Part shown: positions 1 through 9,310 of the stretch, one piece after another
Position numbering within the stretch: the stretch's first letter is position 1
How the letters are laid out: each line of letters opens with the position of its first letter
Source: Nocardiopsis sp. NRRL B-16309
Lineage (GTDB): Bacteria; Actinomycetota; Actinomycetes; Streptosporangiales; Streptosporangiaceae
Length of the DNA stretch: 64,000 nt
Assembly: GCF_001279585.1 (NCBI RefSeq)
Contig: NZ_LGEC01000075.1
Span: forward strand, 56,538-120,537
Direction of reading: 5' to 3'
Made by a program: the position numbers and the translations under genes
The notes under the pieces: model-generated
What the model saw: the letters and a program-made list of their open reading frames with translations, nothing else
Databases searched by the model: none
Told to the model about the DNA's origin: nothing

Positions 1-21
1 TGACTGGGAAGAGGAAGCACG

Positions 22-450
22 ATGAGCGAGCGGTCCGAGGCCAAGCGGGAGCTCCCTCCTGAGGCGATGGGCAACGAGAAGTGGCACGACACCACGCACG
101 CGGTGTGGATGCGCTCCTCGCTGTCCAGGGACGACTCCGAGGCGGTCGTCGAGGTGGCCCGCTTCGACGATGATTTCCGCGCCGTGCGCGACGGCAAGGC
201 CCCGGAGAAGGGCACGCTGTTCTTCACCCCCGCGGAGTGGGAGGCCTTCGTCCTGGGGGCCCGCGACGGTGAGTTCGACATCCCCGAGGAGTACCTCACC
301 GAGGAGGAGCGCCGTATCCAGAACCGCGAGGTCGAGGTCGACGTCGCCTGGGTGCCCTCCCCGCTGAACACGCCGGAGGCGATGGAGGAGTACCATCGCC
401 GCCAGCGCGAGGAAGCCGAGCAGGAGCAGGGCCAGGACGCCCGGTCCTGA
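22..450 (+). CDS. DUF397 domain protein with extensions
   Basis: This encodes a 142-residue acidic cytoplasmic protein. Residues ~28-85 follow the DUF397 pattern: a W-x-RSSLS start, a VEVARF strand, a VRDGK turn and the FTPAEWEAFVLGARDGEFD end. Typical DUF397 proteins are about 60 residues and sit beside XRE regulators; this one has N- and C-terminal charged extensions and no XRE neighbour in view. The start is preceded by a GAGGAAG ribosome-binding site. The biochemical role is not known; the family is largely actinomycete-specific and often linked to developmental regulation. Confidence 0.8.
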   Translation: MSERSEAKRELPPEAMGNEKWHDTTHAVWMRSSLSRDDSEAVVEVARFDDDFRAVRDGKAPEKGTLFFTPAEWEAFVLGARDGEFDIPEEYLTEEERRIQNREVEVDVAWVPSPLNTPEAMEEYHRRQREEAEQEQGQDARS

Positions 451-533
451 CGCACACCCGGGGCGCGGGGCGGTGCGGGCGGCCTCCACGCGTCCGCACA
501 TCCCCGCACCCGTGTTAGCAAGGTCCCCATTCC

Positions 534-1427
534 ATGACCCCCCACATCGCCCTCCTGGTCAACCCCGCCTCCGGTCGGCGCCGCGCCGCGGTCACCGCGG
601 TACGGCTGAAGGAGGCGCTGCGCGAGGCCGGCGCCCGTGTGTTCGTCTACAGCGGCGACTCGGCCGCGGACAGCCGGCGGCTGGCCCGCCTGGCGGTCGC
701 GGACCGGCCCGACGCCCTGGTCGCGGTGGGCGGCGACGGGCTCGTGCACCAGGCCCTGCAGGCCGTCGTCGGCAGCGGCGTCCCCCTGGCGGTGATCCCG
801 GCGGGCACCGGCAACGACATCGCCCGAGCCTTCTCCTCGCGCCGCCTGTCACCGCGCCGGGCCGCCGAGGCGATCCTGGCCGGGCGCGCCCGGTCGGTGG
901 ACTGCGTGCGCCTCAGGCTGGCCGACGGCACCCGGCGCCACTACCTCAGCGTGCTGGCGTGCGGCTTCGACGCCCGCGTCAACGAGCGGGTCAACGGCTT
1001 CCGGTTCGGGATCGGCCGCGCGGGCTACCTCGTGGGCCTCCTGGCCGAACTGCGCTCCTTCACCCCCATCGACTTCGAGATCACGGTGGACGGGCGCCGC
1101 ATCGCCGAGCCCGGCATGCTGGTCGCGGTCGGCAACACCAGCGCCTACGGCGGCGGCATGCACGTGTGCCCGGACGCCGTCCCCGACGACGGGCTGATCG
1201 ACGTGGTCTTCGCCCGCCAGGCGCCGCTGGGCCGGTTCCTGCGCTTGTTCCCGCGTGTGTTCAACGGCAGCCACACGAGCCTGGACGAGATCGTGGTGGA
1301 GCGCGGGCGCACGGTCACCATCGAGGGCGAGGCGGGCGCGGCCTACGCCGACGGCGAGCGCGTGGGTCCGCCGCGCCTGGAGTGCGAAGTGGTCCCCAAG
1401 TCGGTCGAGCTGCTGGAACTGGCCTAG
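534..1427 (+). CDS. Diacylglycerol kinase-family lipid kinase
   Basis: This is a 297-residue lipid kinase of the DagK/YegS/sphingosine-kinase fold that uses ATP to phosphorylate a membrane lipid such as diacylglycerol. The N-terminal nucleotide-binding part shows LLVNPASGRRR, the GGDGLVHQAL motif and PAGTGNDIAR. The C-terminal beta-sandwich includes the GNTSAYGGGMHVCPDA segment and a D-D-G-LIDVV turn. The length is normal for the family. It lies 130 bp upstream of the HelY helicase on the same strand. The exact lipid substrate cannot be read from sequence. Confidence 0.9.
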   Translation: MTPHIALLVNPASGRRRAAVTAVRLKEALREAGARVFVYSGDSAADSRRLARLAVADRPDALVAVGGDGLVHQALQAVVGSGVPLAVIPAGTGNDIARAFSSRRLSPRRAAEAILAGRARSVDCVRLRLADGTRRHYLSVLACGFDARVNERVNGFRFGIGRAGYLVGLLAELRSFTPIDFEITVDGRRIAEPGMLVAVGNTSAYGGGMHVCPDAVPDDGLIDVVFARQAPLGRFLRLFPRVFNGSHTSLDEIVVERGRTVTIEGEAGAAYADGERVGPPRLECEVVPKSVELLELA

Positions 1428-1556
1428 GGCGAGCGCCCGCGGAACACGCCCCAGCGAACCGGGTGCGCCGGGCACTGCGGGTGCGGCGGCCCACACCGCC
1501 GGACTCGGCGTCCCGCATAGGATCACAGGCGTGAGATCTGAGACGCTGGGTGCCCT

Positions 1557-4400
1557 ATGAGTAGTCACGCTGAGCGGTACGCCGCCTTCCGTCGGCGCAA
1601 GAGCGCCTCCAGCGCCGCGATCGAGGCCTTCCAGGGCCTCTACGGGTTCGAGTTCGACCCCTTCCAGGTCAGGGCGTGCAAGGCCCTGGAGAAGGGGCAC
1701 GGGGTCCTGGTGGCCGCGCCGACCGGGTCCGGCAAGACCGTGGTCGGCGAGTTCGCCGTGCACCTGGCCCTGGGTGAGGGCACCAAGTGCTTCTACACCA
1801 CGCCCATCAAGGCGCTGTCCAACCAGAAGTACAACGACCTGGTCCGCCGGTACGGCGCCGACCAGGTCGGCCTGCTGACCGGTGACAACAGTGTCAACGG
1901 CGAGGCGCCCGTGGTCGTGATGACCACCGAGGTGCTGCGCAACATGCTCTACGAGGGCTCCTCGACCCTGGGCGGGCTGGCCTACGTCGTCATGGACGAG
2001 GTCCACTACCTCGCCGACCGGTTCCGCGGCGCGGTGTGGGAGGAGGTGATCATCCACCTGCCCGAGTCGGTGCGCATGGTCGCCCTGTCCGCCACCGTGA
2101 GCAACGCCGAGGAGTTCGGTGAGTGGCTGCAGCAGGTGCGCGGGGACACCACGGTCATCGTCGACGAGACGCGTCCCGTGCCGCTGTGGCAGCACGTGAT
2201 GGTCGGCCACCGCATGCACGACCTGTTCGTGGACGTGGCGGAGGAGACCGACGAGACCCGTGAGGAGCGGCCGGAGGGCCGCAAGGGCAAACGCAAGCGC
2301 GAACGCCGCCGCCAGGGCGGCGGGCGTCCCCGCGAGATCCAGGTCGGCGGGCGCACGCTGCACATCAACCCGAGCCTGACCCGGTTCGCCGAGGAGGACG
2401 CGCGGGTCACCCAGCTCGCCGACCGGCGCCGCCACCCGCAGTCGCGGGCGCGGGGCGGCACGCCGCGGCCCCGTTCGCGGTTCGCCCCGCCCCAGCGGCC
2501 GACCGTGATCGAGGAGCTCGACGACCAGGGCCTGCTGCCCGCGATCACCTTCATCTTCAGCCGGGCCGGCTGCGACGACGCCGTGCGCCAGTGCCTGGCC
2601 TCGGGCCTGGTCCTGACCACGCCGGAGGAGGCCGCCGAGATCCGCGAGTACGCGGAGTCCCAGTGCGCCGACATCCCGGCCGCCGACCTCACCGTGCTGG
2701 GGTTCGACGCCTGGCTGCGCGCCCTGGAGGCGGGGATCTCCGCCCACCACGCCGGCATGCTGCCCGCGTTCAAGGAGGTCGTGGAACAGCTGTTCTCGCG
2801 CGGGCTCATCCGCGCGGTCTTCGCCACCGAGACCCTGGCGCTGGGCATCAACATGCCCGCCCGCACCGTGGTCATCGAGAAGCTGGACAAGTGGAACGGC
2901 GAGACCCACGCCCAGCTCACGCCGGGGGAGTACACCCAGCTCACCGGGCGGGCCGGGCGCCGCGGCATCGACGTGGAGGGCCACGCCGTGGTGGTGTGGC
3001 AGGCCGGTACCGACCCCGAGTCGGTGGCCAGCCTGGCCGGAACGCGCACCTACCCGCTCAACTCCAGCTTCCAGCCCTCCTACAACATGGCGGTGAACCT
3101 GGTCGGCCAGGTCGGCCGCCGCCGCAGCCGGAACATGCTGGAGGCGTCCTTCGCCCAGTTCCAGGCCGACCGCGCCGTGGTGGGGCTGGTCAAGCAGCTG
3201 CGCAAGCACGAGGAGGCACTGGAGGGCTACGCGCGGGCCGCCGAGTGCCACCTGGGCGACTTCATGGAGTACGCCGGACTGCGCCGCGCCCTCAGCGACC
3301 GCGAGGCCGTCCTGTCGCGGACGCGGTCGATCCAGCGCCGCGACGAGGCCCTGGAGGCCCTGGAGCTGCTGCGCACGGGCGACATCATCCGCATCCCCTC
3401 GGGCCGCTTCTCCGGGCACGCCGTCGTGCTGGACCCGGGCCTGCGCAACGACCCGCCCGCGCCCCTGGTGCTGACCGTGGACAAGCAGGTCAAGCGGATC
3501 AACTCCACCGACTTCACCGTGCCGGTGAAGGCCTCGGGGCGCATGCGCGTCCCGAAGTCGTTCTCGGCTCGCTCCCCGCGCTCGCGCCAGGACCTGGCCT
3601 CGACCCTGCGCGCCAAGCTCAAGGAGCAGGGCACCGATCCCGCCGTCGAGCGCAGGCCGCGCGGGCAGGGCGAGGACGCCGAGGTGCGGCGGCTGCGCGC
3701 GCAACTGCGGGAGCACCCCTGCCACGGGTGCGCCGAGCGCGAGGACCACGCCCGCTGGGCCGAGCGCTACTTCCGGCTGGCCAAGGAGACCGACGCCCTG
3801 CGCCGCAGGGTCGAGGGGCGCTCGCACGTCATCTCGCGCACCTTCGACCGCGTGTGCGGGGTGCTGGAGGACCTGGAGTACCTGTCGGGCGACACGGTCT
3901 CGGAGGAGGGCGGCCGGCTGGCCAAGGTCTACTCCGAACTGGACCTGCTGGTCGCCGAGTGCCTGCGCCGGGGGGTGTGGAAGGACCTGACGCCGCCCGA
4001 GCTGGCCGCGTGCGTGGCCTCCCTGGTCTACGAGGCGCGGCGCAACGACGACGCCTATCCGCGGCTGCCCGGCGGGCGGATCGAGGAGACCCTGGCGGAG
4101 ATGGTGCGGCTGTGGGGCGAGCTGCACGAGGTGGAGTCGCGCCACCGGGTGTCGTTCCTGCGCCAGCCCGACCTGGGGTTCGTGTGGACGGCGCACCGGT
4201 GGGCGCGCGGCGACCGCCTCGACGCGATCCTGCGCCAGGCCGACATGCCCGCGGGCGACTTCGTGCGCACGGCCAAGATGCTGGTGGACATGCTCGGCCA
4301 GATCGCCGGTGCCTCCGGTGACCCGGAGGTGCGCACCAACGCCCGCCGGGCGTCCGACCTCGTCCGGCGCGGCGTGGTGGCCTACACCTCGCTCACCTAG
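1557..4400 (+). CDS. helY: DEVH-box RNA helicase, HelY/Mtr4 type
   Basis: This is a 947-residue Ski2/Mtr4-like superfamily 2 helicase, a family inferred to unwind RNA during processing or decay. Walker A (APTGSGKT) is at about residues 54-61, the DEVH box at 147-150, the SAT motif (ALSATV) near 178, and motif VI (QLTGRAGRRGID) lies in the second RecA domain. An arginine/lysine-rich insertion follows the first RecA domain. The C-terminal third (a C-x2-C pair and the LEYLSGD segment) matches the DSHCT region. Length and order agree with mycobacterial HelY. No protein partner is encoded next to it here. Confidence 0.92.
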   Translation: MSSHAERYAAFRRRKSASSAAIEAFQGLYGFEFDPFQVRACKALEKGHGVLVAAPTGSGKTVVGEFAVHLALGEGTKCFYTTPIKALSNQKYNDLVRRYGADQVGLLTGDNSVNGEAPVVVMTTEVLRNMLYEGSSTLGGLAYVVMDEVHYLADRFRGAVWEEVIIHLPESVRMVALSATVSNAEEFGEWLQQVRGDTTVIVDETRPVPLWQHVMVGHRMHDLFVDVAEETDETREERPEGRKGKRKRERRRQGGGRPREIQVGGRTLHINPSLTRFAEEDARVTQLADRRRHPQSRARGGTPRPRSRFAPPQRPTVIEELDDQGLLPAITFIFSRAGCDDAVRQCLASGLVLTTPEEAAEIREYAESQCADIPAADLTVLGFDAWLRALEAGISAHHAGMLPAFKEVVEQLFSRGLIRAVFATETLALGINMPARTVVIEKLDKWNGETHAQLTPGEYTQLTGRAGRRGIDVEGHAVVVWQAGTDPESVASLAGTRTYPLNSSFQPSYNMAVNLVGQVGRRRSRNMLEASFAQFQADRAVVGLVKQLRKHEEALEGYARAAECHLGDFMEYAGLRRALSDREAVLSRTRSIQRRDEALEALELLRTGDIIRIPSGRFSGHAVVLDPGLRNDPPAPLVLTVDKQVKRINSTDFTVPVKASGRMRVPKSFSARSPRSRQDLASTLRAKLKEQGTDPAVERRPRGQGEDAEVRRLRAQLREHPCHGCAEREDHARWAERYFRLAKETDALRRRVEGRSHVISRTFDRVCGVLEDLEYLSGDTVSEEGGRLAKVYSELDLLVAECLRRGVWKDLTPPELAACVASLVYEARRNDDAYPRLPGGRIEETLAEMVRLWGELHEVESRHRVSFLRQPDLGFVWTAHRWARGDRLDAILRQADMPAGDFVRTAKMLVDMLGQIAGASGDPEVRTNARRASDLVRRGVVAYTSLT

Positions 4401-4422
4401 GAACGCGGCCGAGGCCGTCCCA

Positions 4423-4454
4423 CCGGGCCCGGGGCGGGTTCGCCCCCGGCCCGG
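4423..4454. terminator. Hairpin between convergent helY and lacI-type gene
   Basis: Two 14-nt arms (4423-4436 and 4441-4454) pair at 13 of 14 positions around a GGTT loop. It sits between two convergent genes and could end both transcripts. There is no T-run, as is common in very GC-rich genomes. Confidence 0.55.
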
Positions 4455-4584
4455 CCGAGCGGGTGCCGGTGCCGGGGGCACTAGTCCGCGGCCCGTGGTG
4501 GCGCGAAGGCCGCATCAACCGCCCCCGGCCCGGCCACCCCTGCGACATCGTGCTGTTCCCGCTCCGGCGGAGGGTCCCGCCGGA

Positions 4585-5658
4585 TCAGTGGCCGGGCGGC
4601 GGGATCTCCCCGGAGCCGCGGACGATCAGCGAGGTGGGGACCCGCTCCTCCCTGGGCGCCCCGTCGTCCCCGGAGATGCGCTCGAAGAGGCGCTGGACGG
4701 CCAGCGTGCCGATGCGCATCACGTCCTGGGCGACCACGGTCACCCGGGGCGCCAGCAGGTCGGCCAGCGGGAAGTCGTCGAAGCCCACCACGGCCACGTC
4801 CTGGTGCCGTCCCCGCTCCTGGAGGGTCTGGATGGCACCGATGGTCACGAGGTTCTGGGCGGTGAACAGGGCCGTGGGCGGGTGCGGGGAGTCGAGCATG
4901 GCGGCCACGGCCCGGGCCGCGCTCCCGGGGTCGGGCAGGTCCAGGGCCACCCGGCCGGGGCGTTCGGGCAGGCCGCGCTCGGCCAGGGCCCGGCGGTAGC
5001 CCGTCAGGCGCTCGCCGACCGTGGTGATGGAGGATTCGTCGCCCAGGAAGGCGATCTCGCTGTGGCCGTGGTCGGCCAGGTGCAGGACGGCCTCGCGGGC
5101 CCCCTCGGTGTTGGTGGCCAGCACCGCGTCGGCCGCCAGCCCCCGCGGGGGCCGGTCCACGAACACCACCGGCGTGCCGGTGCGGATCTCGCGGTGCAGG
5201 TAGCCGTGGTCCGGGGCGGCCGGGACGATGATGATCCCGTCGACCCGGTGCAGGGTGGCGGCACGCACCAGTTCCAACTCGCGCTGGGGCTCCTCGTCCA
5301 GGCTTCCGGCGAACACCAGGGTGTCGTGCTCGCGGGCCACGTTCTCCACCGCCCGGCTCAGCGTGGCGGAGAAGGGGTTGGCGACGTCCTCCAGTAGCAG
5401 GGCGATCTGCCGGGTGGCGCCGTCGGTGCGGCGCAGACTGGAGGCGGCGAGGTTGGGCTGGAAGTCGAGCTGGGCGATGGCGCGGGTGACACGGTCGCGC
5501 AGGTCGTCGGAGACGGTGGAGACGCCGTTGATGACCCGCGAGACCGTCTTGATGCTCACCCCGGACAACGCCGCGACGTCGCGCATGGTCGCCCGGCGCG
5601 CCGGCTCTCCGGTCGCGGTCCGCTGGTCACTGTCTCTCTGGTTCACCGACACCTGCAT
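4585..5658 (-). CDS. LacI-family transcriptional regulator of the fructan locus
   Basis: This is a 357-residue repressor-type protein. The helix-turn-helix with hinge helix is at residues ~25-65 (MRDVAALSGVSIKTVSRVING then QPNLAASSLRR). A periplasmic-binding-protein-like sensor domain follows (ALLLEDVANPFSA, DGIIIVPA, AFLGDES, VAVVGFDDFPLADL). The ATG is preceded by GGAGAG at 5-nt spacing. It lies 104 bp downstream of the levanase gene on the same strand, so they may be co-transcribed. Two matching CG-centred 12-mers at 8034 and 8133 are candidate operators. The effector is inferred to be fructose or a phosphorylated derivative. Confidence 0.9.
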   Translation of the reverse strand: MQVSVNQRDSDQRTATGEPARRATMRDVAALSGVSIKTVSRVINGVSTVSDDLRDRVTRAIAQLDFQPNLAASSLRRTDGATRQIALLLEDVANPFSATLSRAVENVAREHDTLVFAGSLDEEPQRELELVRAATLHRVDGIIIVPAAPDHGYLHREIRTGTPVVFVDRPPRGLAADAVLATNTEGAREAVLHLADHGHSEIAFLGDESSITTVGERLTGYRRALAERGLPERPGRVALDLPDPGSAARAVAAMLDSPHPPTALFTAQNLVTIGAIQTLQERGRHQDVAVVGFDDFPLADLLAPRVTVVAQDVMRIGTLAVQRLFERISGDDGAPREERVPTSLIVRGSGEIPPPGH

Positions 5659-5762
5659 CTACTCTCCGGACACCGTGGCGGCGCACCCGGGCGTGGCCGG
5701 GGCGGCACCATGGGGGTGCCGCCCCGGCGCTCACCGCCGTCCGGGTACGCGGGGGGACGGAC

Positions 5763-7883
5763 TCATTCTGCCGCACCGTTCGGATCGGGGCCGAGCGGAC
5801 GGATGACCACGTCCTCGACCGAGCCCGTGCCGCCGTCGGCGCGGACGGAGATGCCGGTGGCGTCGGGGTCGGGGAAGACGAGGTCGGTCAGGGTGGCCCG
5901 GCCGCCGTCGGCGAACACCTCGACCGAGGAGGTGTCCACGACCACGCGCAGGCGCAGGGCGCCGTCCGTCAGGGGCAGCGGGACCGTGCTGCGACTGGGG
6001 AAGGCGGGGTGCAAGCCCGTGTTCCCGGACGCGGTGCGGTCCAGGAACAGCTCCTGGGCGGCGGTGTCGTAGCCGACCACGGTGGCCTGGTCGGCGCCCT
6101 CGTGCACGCGCAGACCGATCTCCCCGGCCCGGCCCGGGCGCAGCGTCAGCTCGATCTGGTAGGCCTGGCCGGGTTCGGCCGGCGGCAGGTCGAGACCGCG
6201 CGCGTGCACCGGGGCGCGGTCGCGTTCGTAGACGGGGTCGCCGTAGACCGACTCCAGCTGGTCGACGGGGTTCTGCACCAGCTGGGGGCGGCCGTCGACG
6301 GTCTCCAGCTCCAGCTGCCGGGGCAGGGCCATGGCGCCGCGCCAGGGGGAGGTGGGCGTGTCCTGCGCGTACTGCCAGTTGTTCATCCACGCCATGGTGA
6401 CGCGGGCGTCGTCGGGGGTGTCGTTGTAGGAGACGGCCGCGTAGTAGTCGCGGCCCCAGTCGAGCCAGTCGTAGTCGGCCAGGCCGGGTACCGGGTCGTC
6501 GGAGAACATCACGTGGTCGAGCAGGACGTGCCCCCACCCGCCGGTGGCGTCGTCCTCCACGCGCAGCCGGGCGGTGTGCCCGACGAGGTCGGCGACGTTC
6601 CAGGAGACCCAGTCCAGGCTCTCGCTGTCCTGGCCGGTGGCGGTGCGCACGACCTCGCCGTCCACGACCAGGTCGACCGAGGCGTGGCCGCCCCCGCCGG
6701 TCCTGGGGTGGTGGCCGCCGCCCACGAGCAGGTTCACGAAGTCGCGGTCGATGGTGAACTCGGGCGAGGTGGCGTGTCCGCGCGGGGCGTCGCCGCCGAC
6801 GAAGCTGTTCAGCAGGCGCTCACCCTCGTATCCGGTCACGGGGTGCTGGCCGTCCAGCGTTCCGGCGGCGGGTTCGGTGCCGAAGGGGCCCTCGCCGCCC
6901 AGGCCGTCGAGGTCGTTGACGACCTCCCAGCCGCCGTAGCCGTCCTCGAAGCCGGCGAAGACCTCGCCGTCGGGAGGCCCGGTCTCCACCAGGCGCTCGG
7001 GGGTGAACGCGGTGCCGTCGAAGTCGCCGACGAAGTACTGGGCGCCCGAGCCCCCGGCGACGGAGCCGGGGTTGAGGTTGACGATGAGCACCCAGCGGGT
7101 GTCGTCGGGGTCGCCGTCCACGGGCAGCTCGAACAGGTCCGGGACCTCCCAGACGCCGCCGTCGGCGTGGGCGGGCCCGAAGTCGCTGAGGAACTCCCAC
7201 TCCAGGAGGTCGTCTGAGCGGTGGAAGTGGACGGTGTGCTCGGTGGCCACGACCGTGGCCATCACCCAGTAGCCGCCCTCCTCGTACCAGAACACCTTGG
7301 GGTCGCGGAACTCGCCGGAGCCGATGTCCAGGACGGGGTTGCCGTCGTAGCGCTCCCAGGTGTAGCCGCCGTCGAGGCTGTAGGCCGCGGACTGGGCCTG
7401 GATGCCGGGCCGTTCGGAGGCGCCGGTGTAGGCGCTCGTGTACAGGGCGACCAGGGGCGGGTTCTCCGCGGTGCCCAGACCGCTGGTGTTGTGCTCGTCG
7501 AAGACGATGCCGCCGGAGAAGACGTGCTCGTCGTCGGTGTAGGGGAGGGCCAGCGGCTGTTCCTCCCAGGTGAGCAGGTCGGTGCTCGTGGCGTGCCCCC
7601 AGGACATGTTGCCCCAGCGGTCGCCCTCGGGGTTGTACTGGAAGTACAGGTGGTAGACGCCGTCGTGGTGGATGAGCCCGTTGGGGTCGTTCATCCAGTT
7701 CTGTGCCGGGGTGAAGTGGATCCGGGGCCGGTGGGGGTGGTCGGTTTCGGCGGCCGCGGGCGCGGCCGCGCCGGTGAGGGTGAGGGCGGCGCCGGTGACC
7801 AGGGCGATCGTGGCCGTCCGTGCGGTGGTCCCGGCCGGGCGCCGGGGCCCGCGGGGAGGGTGGGGGAGCGGTGGTCGGTGCAT
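5763..7883 (-). CDS. Secreted GH32 levanase/fructanase
   Basis: This is a roughly 706-residue secreted fructan hydrolase. An N-terminal export signal with an RR pair and hydrophobic core ends near AAA-E at ~45. GH32 hallmarks follow: the WMNDPNG nucleophile motif (Asp66), the EFRDPKVFW transition-state motif, and the acid/base Glu in WEVPDLFEL. A domain of about 150 residues beginning near VFAGFEDGYGGWEV is inserted before the last propeller blade; a C-terminal beta-sandwich follows. I chose the ATG at 7883 because GGAGA lies 7-8 nt upstream; an upstream GTG at 7919 lacks that support. It would release fructose for the FrcBCA-like importer. Endo versus exo action, and levan versus inulin, is not readable. 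Confidence 0.9.
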   Translation of the reverse strand: MHRPPLPHPPRGPRRPAGTTARTATIALVTGAALTLTGAAAPAAAETDHPHRPRIHFTPAQNWMNDPNGLIHHDGVYHLYFQYNPEGDRWGNMSWGHATSTDLLTWEEQPLALPYTDDEHVFSGGIVFDEHNTSGLGTAENPPLVALYTSAYTGASERPGIQAQSAAYSLDGGYTWERYDGNPVLDIGSGEFRDPKVFWYEEGGYWVMATVVATEHTVHFHRSDDLLEWEFLSDFGPAHADGGVWEVPDLFELPVDGDPDDTRWVLIVNLNPGSVAGGSGAQYFVGDFDGTAFTPERLVETGPPDGEVFAGFEDGYGGWEVVNDLDGLGGEGPFGTEPAAGTLDGQHPVTGYEGERLLNSFVGGDAPRGHATSPEFTIDRDFVNLLVGGGHHPRTGGGGHASVDLVVDGEVVRTATGQDSESLDWVSWNVADLVGHTARLRVEDDATGGWGHVLLDHVMFSDDPVPGLADYDWLDWGRDYYAAVSYNDTPDDARVTMAWMNNWQYAQDTPTSPWRGAMALPRQLELETVDGRPQLVQNPVDQLESVYGDPVYERDRAPVHARGLDLPPAEPGQAYQIELTLRPGRAGEIGLRVHEGADQATVVGYDTAAQELFLDRTASGNTGLHPAFPSRSTVPLPLTDGALRLRVVVDTSSVEVFADGGRATLTDLVFPDPDATGISVRADGGTGSVEDVVIRPLGPDPNGAAE

Positions 7884-8033
7884 GAGGGGGTCTCCGATCT
7901 CGACTCCCGTCGTGCCCACCGCGAACCGCGCCCTGGTGCGGGGGAGTCGGCGCTGACCCGTCCGCGGGGCGCTCCGAGGGGTGATCGGTGGGTGACCGGG
8001 AGTCGGTGGTGTGGATCACCCTGCATGGAGCGA

Positions 8034-8045
8034 GTCAACGTTGTC
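8034..8045. promoter_or_regulatory. Candidate LacI-family operator 1
   Basis: GTCAACGTTGTC has a perfect 8-bp CG-centred core (CAACGTTG). It matches operator 2 at 10 of 12 positions. It lies upstream of the levanase gene and overlaps a minus-strand TTGACA. A CG centre is typical of LacI-family sites. Confidence 0.55.
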
Positions 8046-8097
8046 AAGCGGAGTCCGCGTTCTCCTTCGGCTCGCTGAACTCAGCGGATTGCGGGGG

Positions 8098-8127
8098 TTG
8101 ACATACCGACGATGTCTCGTTGAAACT
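8098..8127 (+). promoter_or_regulatory. frcB promoter
   Basis: A consensus -35 box TTGACA (8098-8103) is followed at 18 bp by a weak -10 GAAACT (8122-8127). The -10 sits inside the GAAACTTTC dyad and just upstream of operator 2, so bound repressor would block initiation. Confidence 0.55.
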
Positions 8128-8132
8128 TTCGG

Positions 8133-8144
8133 GACATCGTTGTC
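8133..8144. promoter_or_regulatory. Candidate LacI-family operator 2
   Basis: GACATCGTTGTC is CG-centred and near-palindromic (10 of 12 symmetric positions). It lies just downstream of the frcB -10 box and shares CGTTGTC with operator 1. Confidence 0.55.
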
Positions 8145-8215
8145 TCGGTGACTGGCGTCACGAGGCACGCCCCCTCGTCCCGCCGGCAGCGGGACGCCGA
8201 CGAAGGAGTCCCCCA

Positions 8216-9265
8216 ATGACGCACGCACCATGGACCCGCAGGGCACTGGCCGCCGCCGCGGGCACCGGGCTCGCGCTCTCGCTCGCGGCCTGTTCCGACG
8301 CCGGGGCCGACGACGGCGAGGTCCTGGTCGGGCTCATCACCAAGACCGAGACCAACCCCTTCTTCGTCAAGATGAAGGAGGGCGCGCAGGAGGCGGCCGA
8401 CGAGCACGGCGTGACCCTGCAGTCCTTCTCTGGCGACTACGACGGCGACAACGAGTCCCAGGTCCAGGCGGTGGAGAACCTCATCGCCGCCGGCGCCGAC
8501 GGCATCCTCGTCACCCCCAACGACTCCGAGGCGATCGTGCCCGCGCTGGACCAGGCCCGCGCGGCGGGGATCATGGTGATCGCCCTGGACACCCCGACCG
8601 AGCCCCAGGACGCGGTGGACGCCACCTTCGCCACCGACAACTTCCTGGCCGGGGAGTACATCGGCCAGTGGGCCGCCGCGCACTTCGAGGCCGAGGGCGT
8701 GGACCCGCGCGTGGCCATGCTCGACCTCAACCCCAACCAGATCGCCGTCGACGTGGCCCGCGACCAGGGCTTCCTCCAGGGCCTGGGCGTGGACATCGCC
8801 GACCCCGGCCAGATCGGCGACGAGGACGACGACCGCATCGTCGGCCACGACGTCACCGAGGGCGCTGAGGAGGGCGGGCGCACCGCGATGGAGAACCTCC
8901 TGCAGCGCGACCCCGACATCAACCTCGTCTACACGATCAACGAGCCGGCCGCGGCCGGGGCCTACGAGGCGCTCGACGCCGCGGGCGTGGCCGAGGACGT
9001 CGTGATCGTGTCGGTGGACGGCGGCTGCCCGGGTGTGGAGAACGTCGGGAGCGGGATCCTGGGCGCCACCGCCATGCAGTTCCCCCTGGACATGGCCGCG
9101 CAGGGCGTGGACGCCGTCGTCGAGCACGCCGCCTCGGGCGAGACCCCCGAGCCCACCGAGGGCCTGGACTTCGTCAACACCGGGGTCGAACTGATCACCG
9201 ACCAGCCGATGGACGGCGTGGAGAGCCAGGACAGCGCCTGGGGCCTGGAGAACTGCTGGGGCTGA
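8216..9265 (+). CDS. frcB: FrcB-like fructose ABC transporter binding lipoprotein
   Basis: This is a 349-residue extracellular substrate-binding lipoprotein. The signal peptide ends in a lipobox LAAC with Cys26 as the lipidated residue. The mature part is a ribose/fructose-type periplasmic binding protein (TKTETNPFFVKMKEG near the start, a GCPG segment late, and a WGLENCWG end like rhizobial FrcB). The ATG at 8216 was chosen because GAAGGAG lies just upstream. It heads an operon with a permease, ATPase and sugar kinase and lies divergent from a fructan hydrolase, so fructose is the likely ligand. Confidence 0.88.
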   Translation: MTHAPWTRRALAAAAGTGLALSLAACSDAGADDGEVLVGLITKTETNPFFVKMKEGAQEAADEHGVTLQSFSGDYDGDNESQVQAVENLIAAGADGILVTPNDSEAIVPALDQARAAGIMVIALDTPTEPQDAVDATFATDNFLAGEYIGQWAAAHFEAEGVDPRVAMLDLNPNQIAVDVARDQGFLQGLGVDIADPGQIGDEDDDRIVGHDVTEGAEEGGRTAMENLLQRDPDINLVYTINEPAAAGAYEALDAAGVAEDVVIVSVDGGCPGVENVGSGILGATAMQFPLDMAAQGVDAVVEHAASGETPEPTEGLDFVNTGVELITDQPMDGVESQDSAWGLENCWG

Positions 9266-9310
9266 CCCGCACCCACGCACGCGACGACACGAAGGAAGCA
9301 CTGAACCACC

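Larger units (their letters stand above)
7884..8215. promoter_or_regulatory. Divergent regulatory region, levanase/frcB
   Basis: This 332-bp gap separates the minus-strand levanase gene from plus-strand frcB. It holds a plus-strand promoter (TTGACA at 8098), two CG-centred operator-like 12-mers, a short GAAACTTTC dyad at 8122-8130, and an outer inverted repeat ACGATGTC/GACATCGT at 8109-8116 and 8133-8140. I see no gene in it. Confidence 0.6.

Noticed and set aside
849..4481. 1210-codon open frame opposite the lipid kinase and helicase genes
   Set aside because: It is a shadow of strong GC3 bias; the plus strand encodes two clear conserved proteins.
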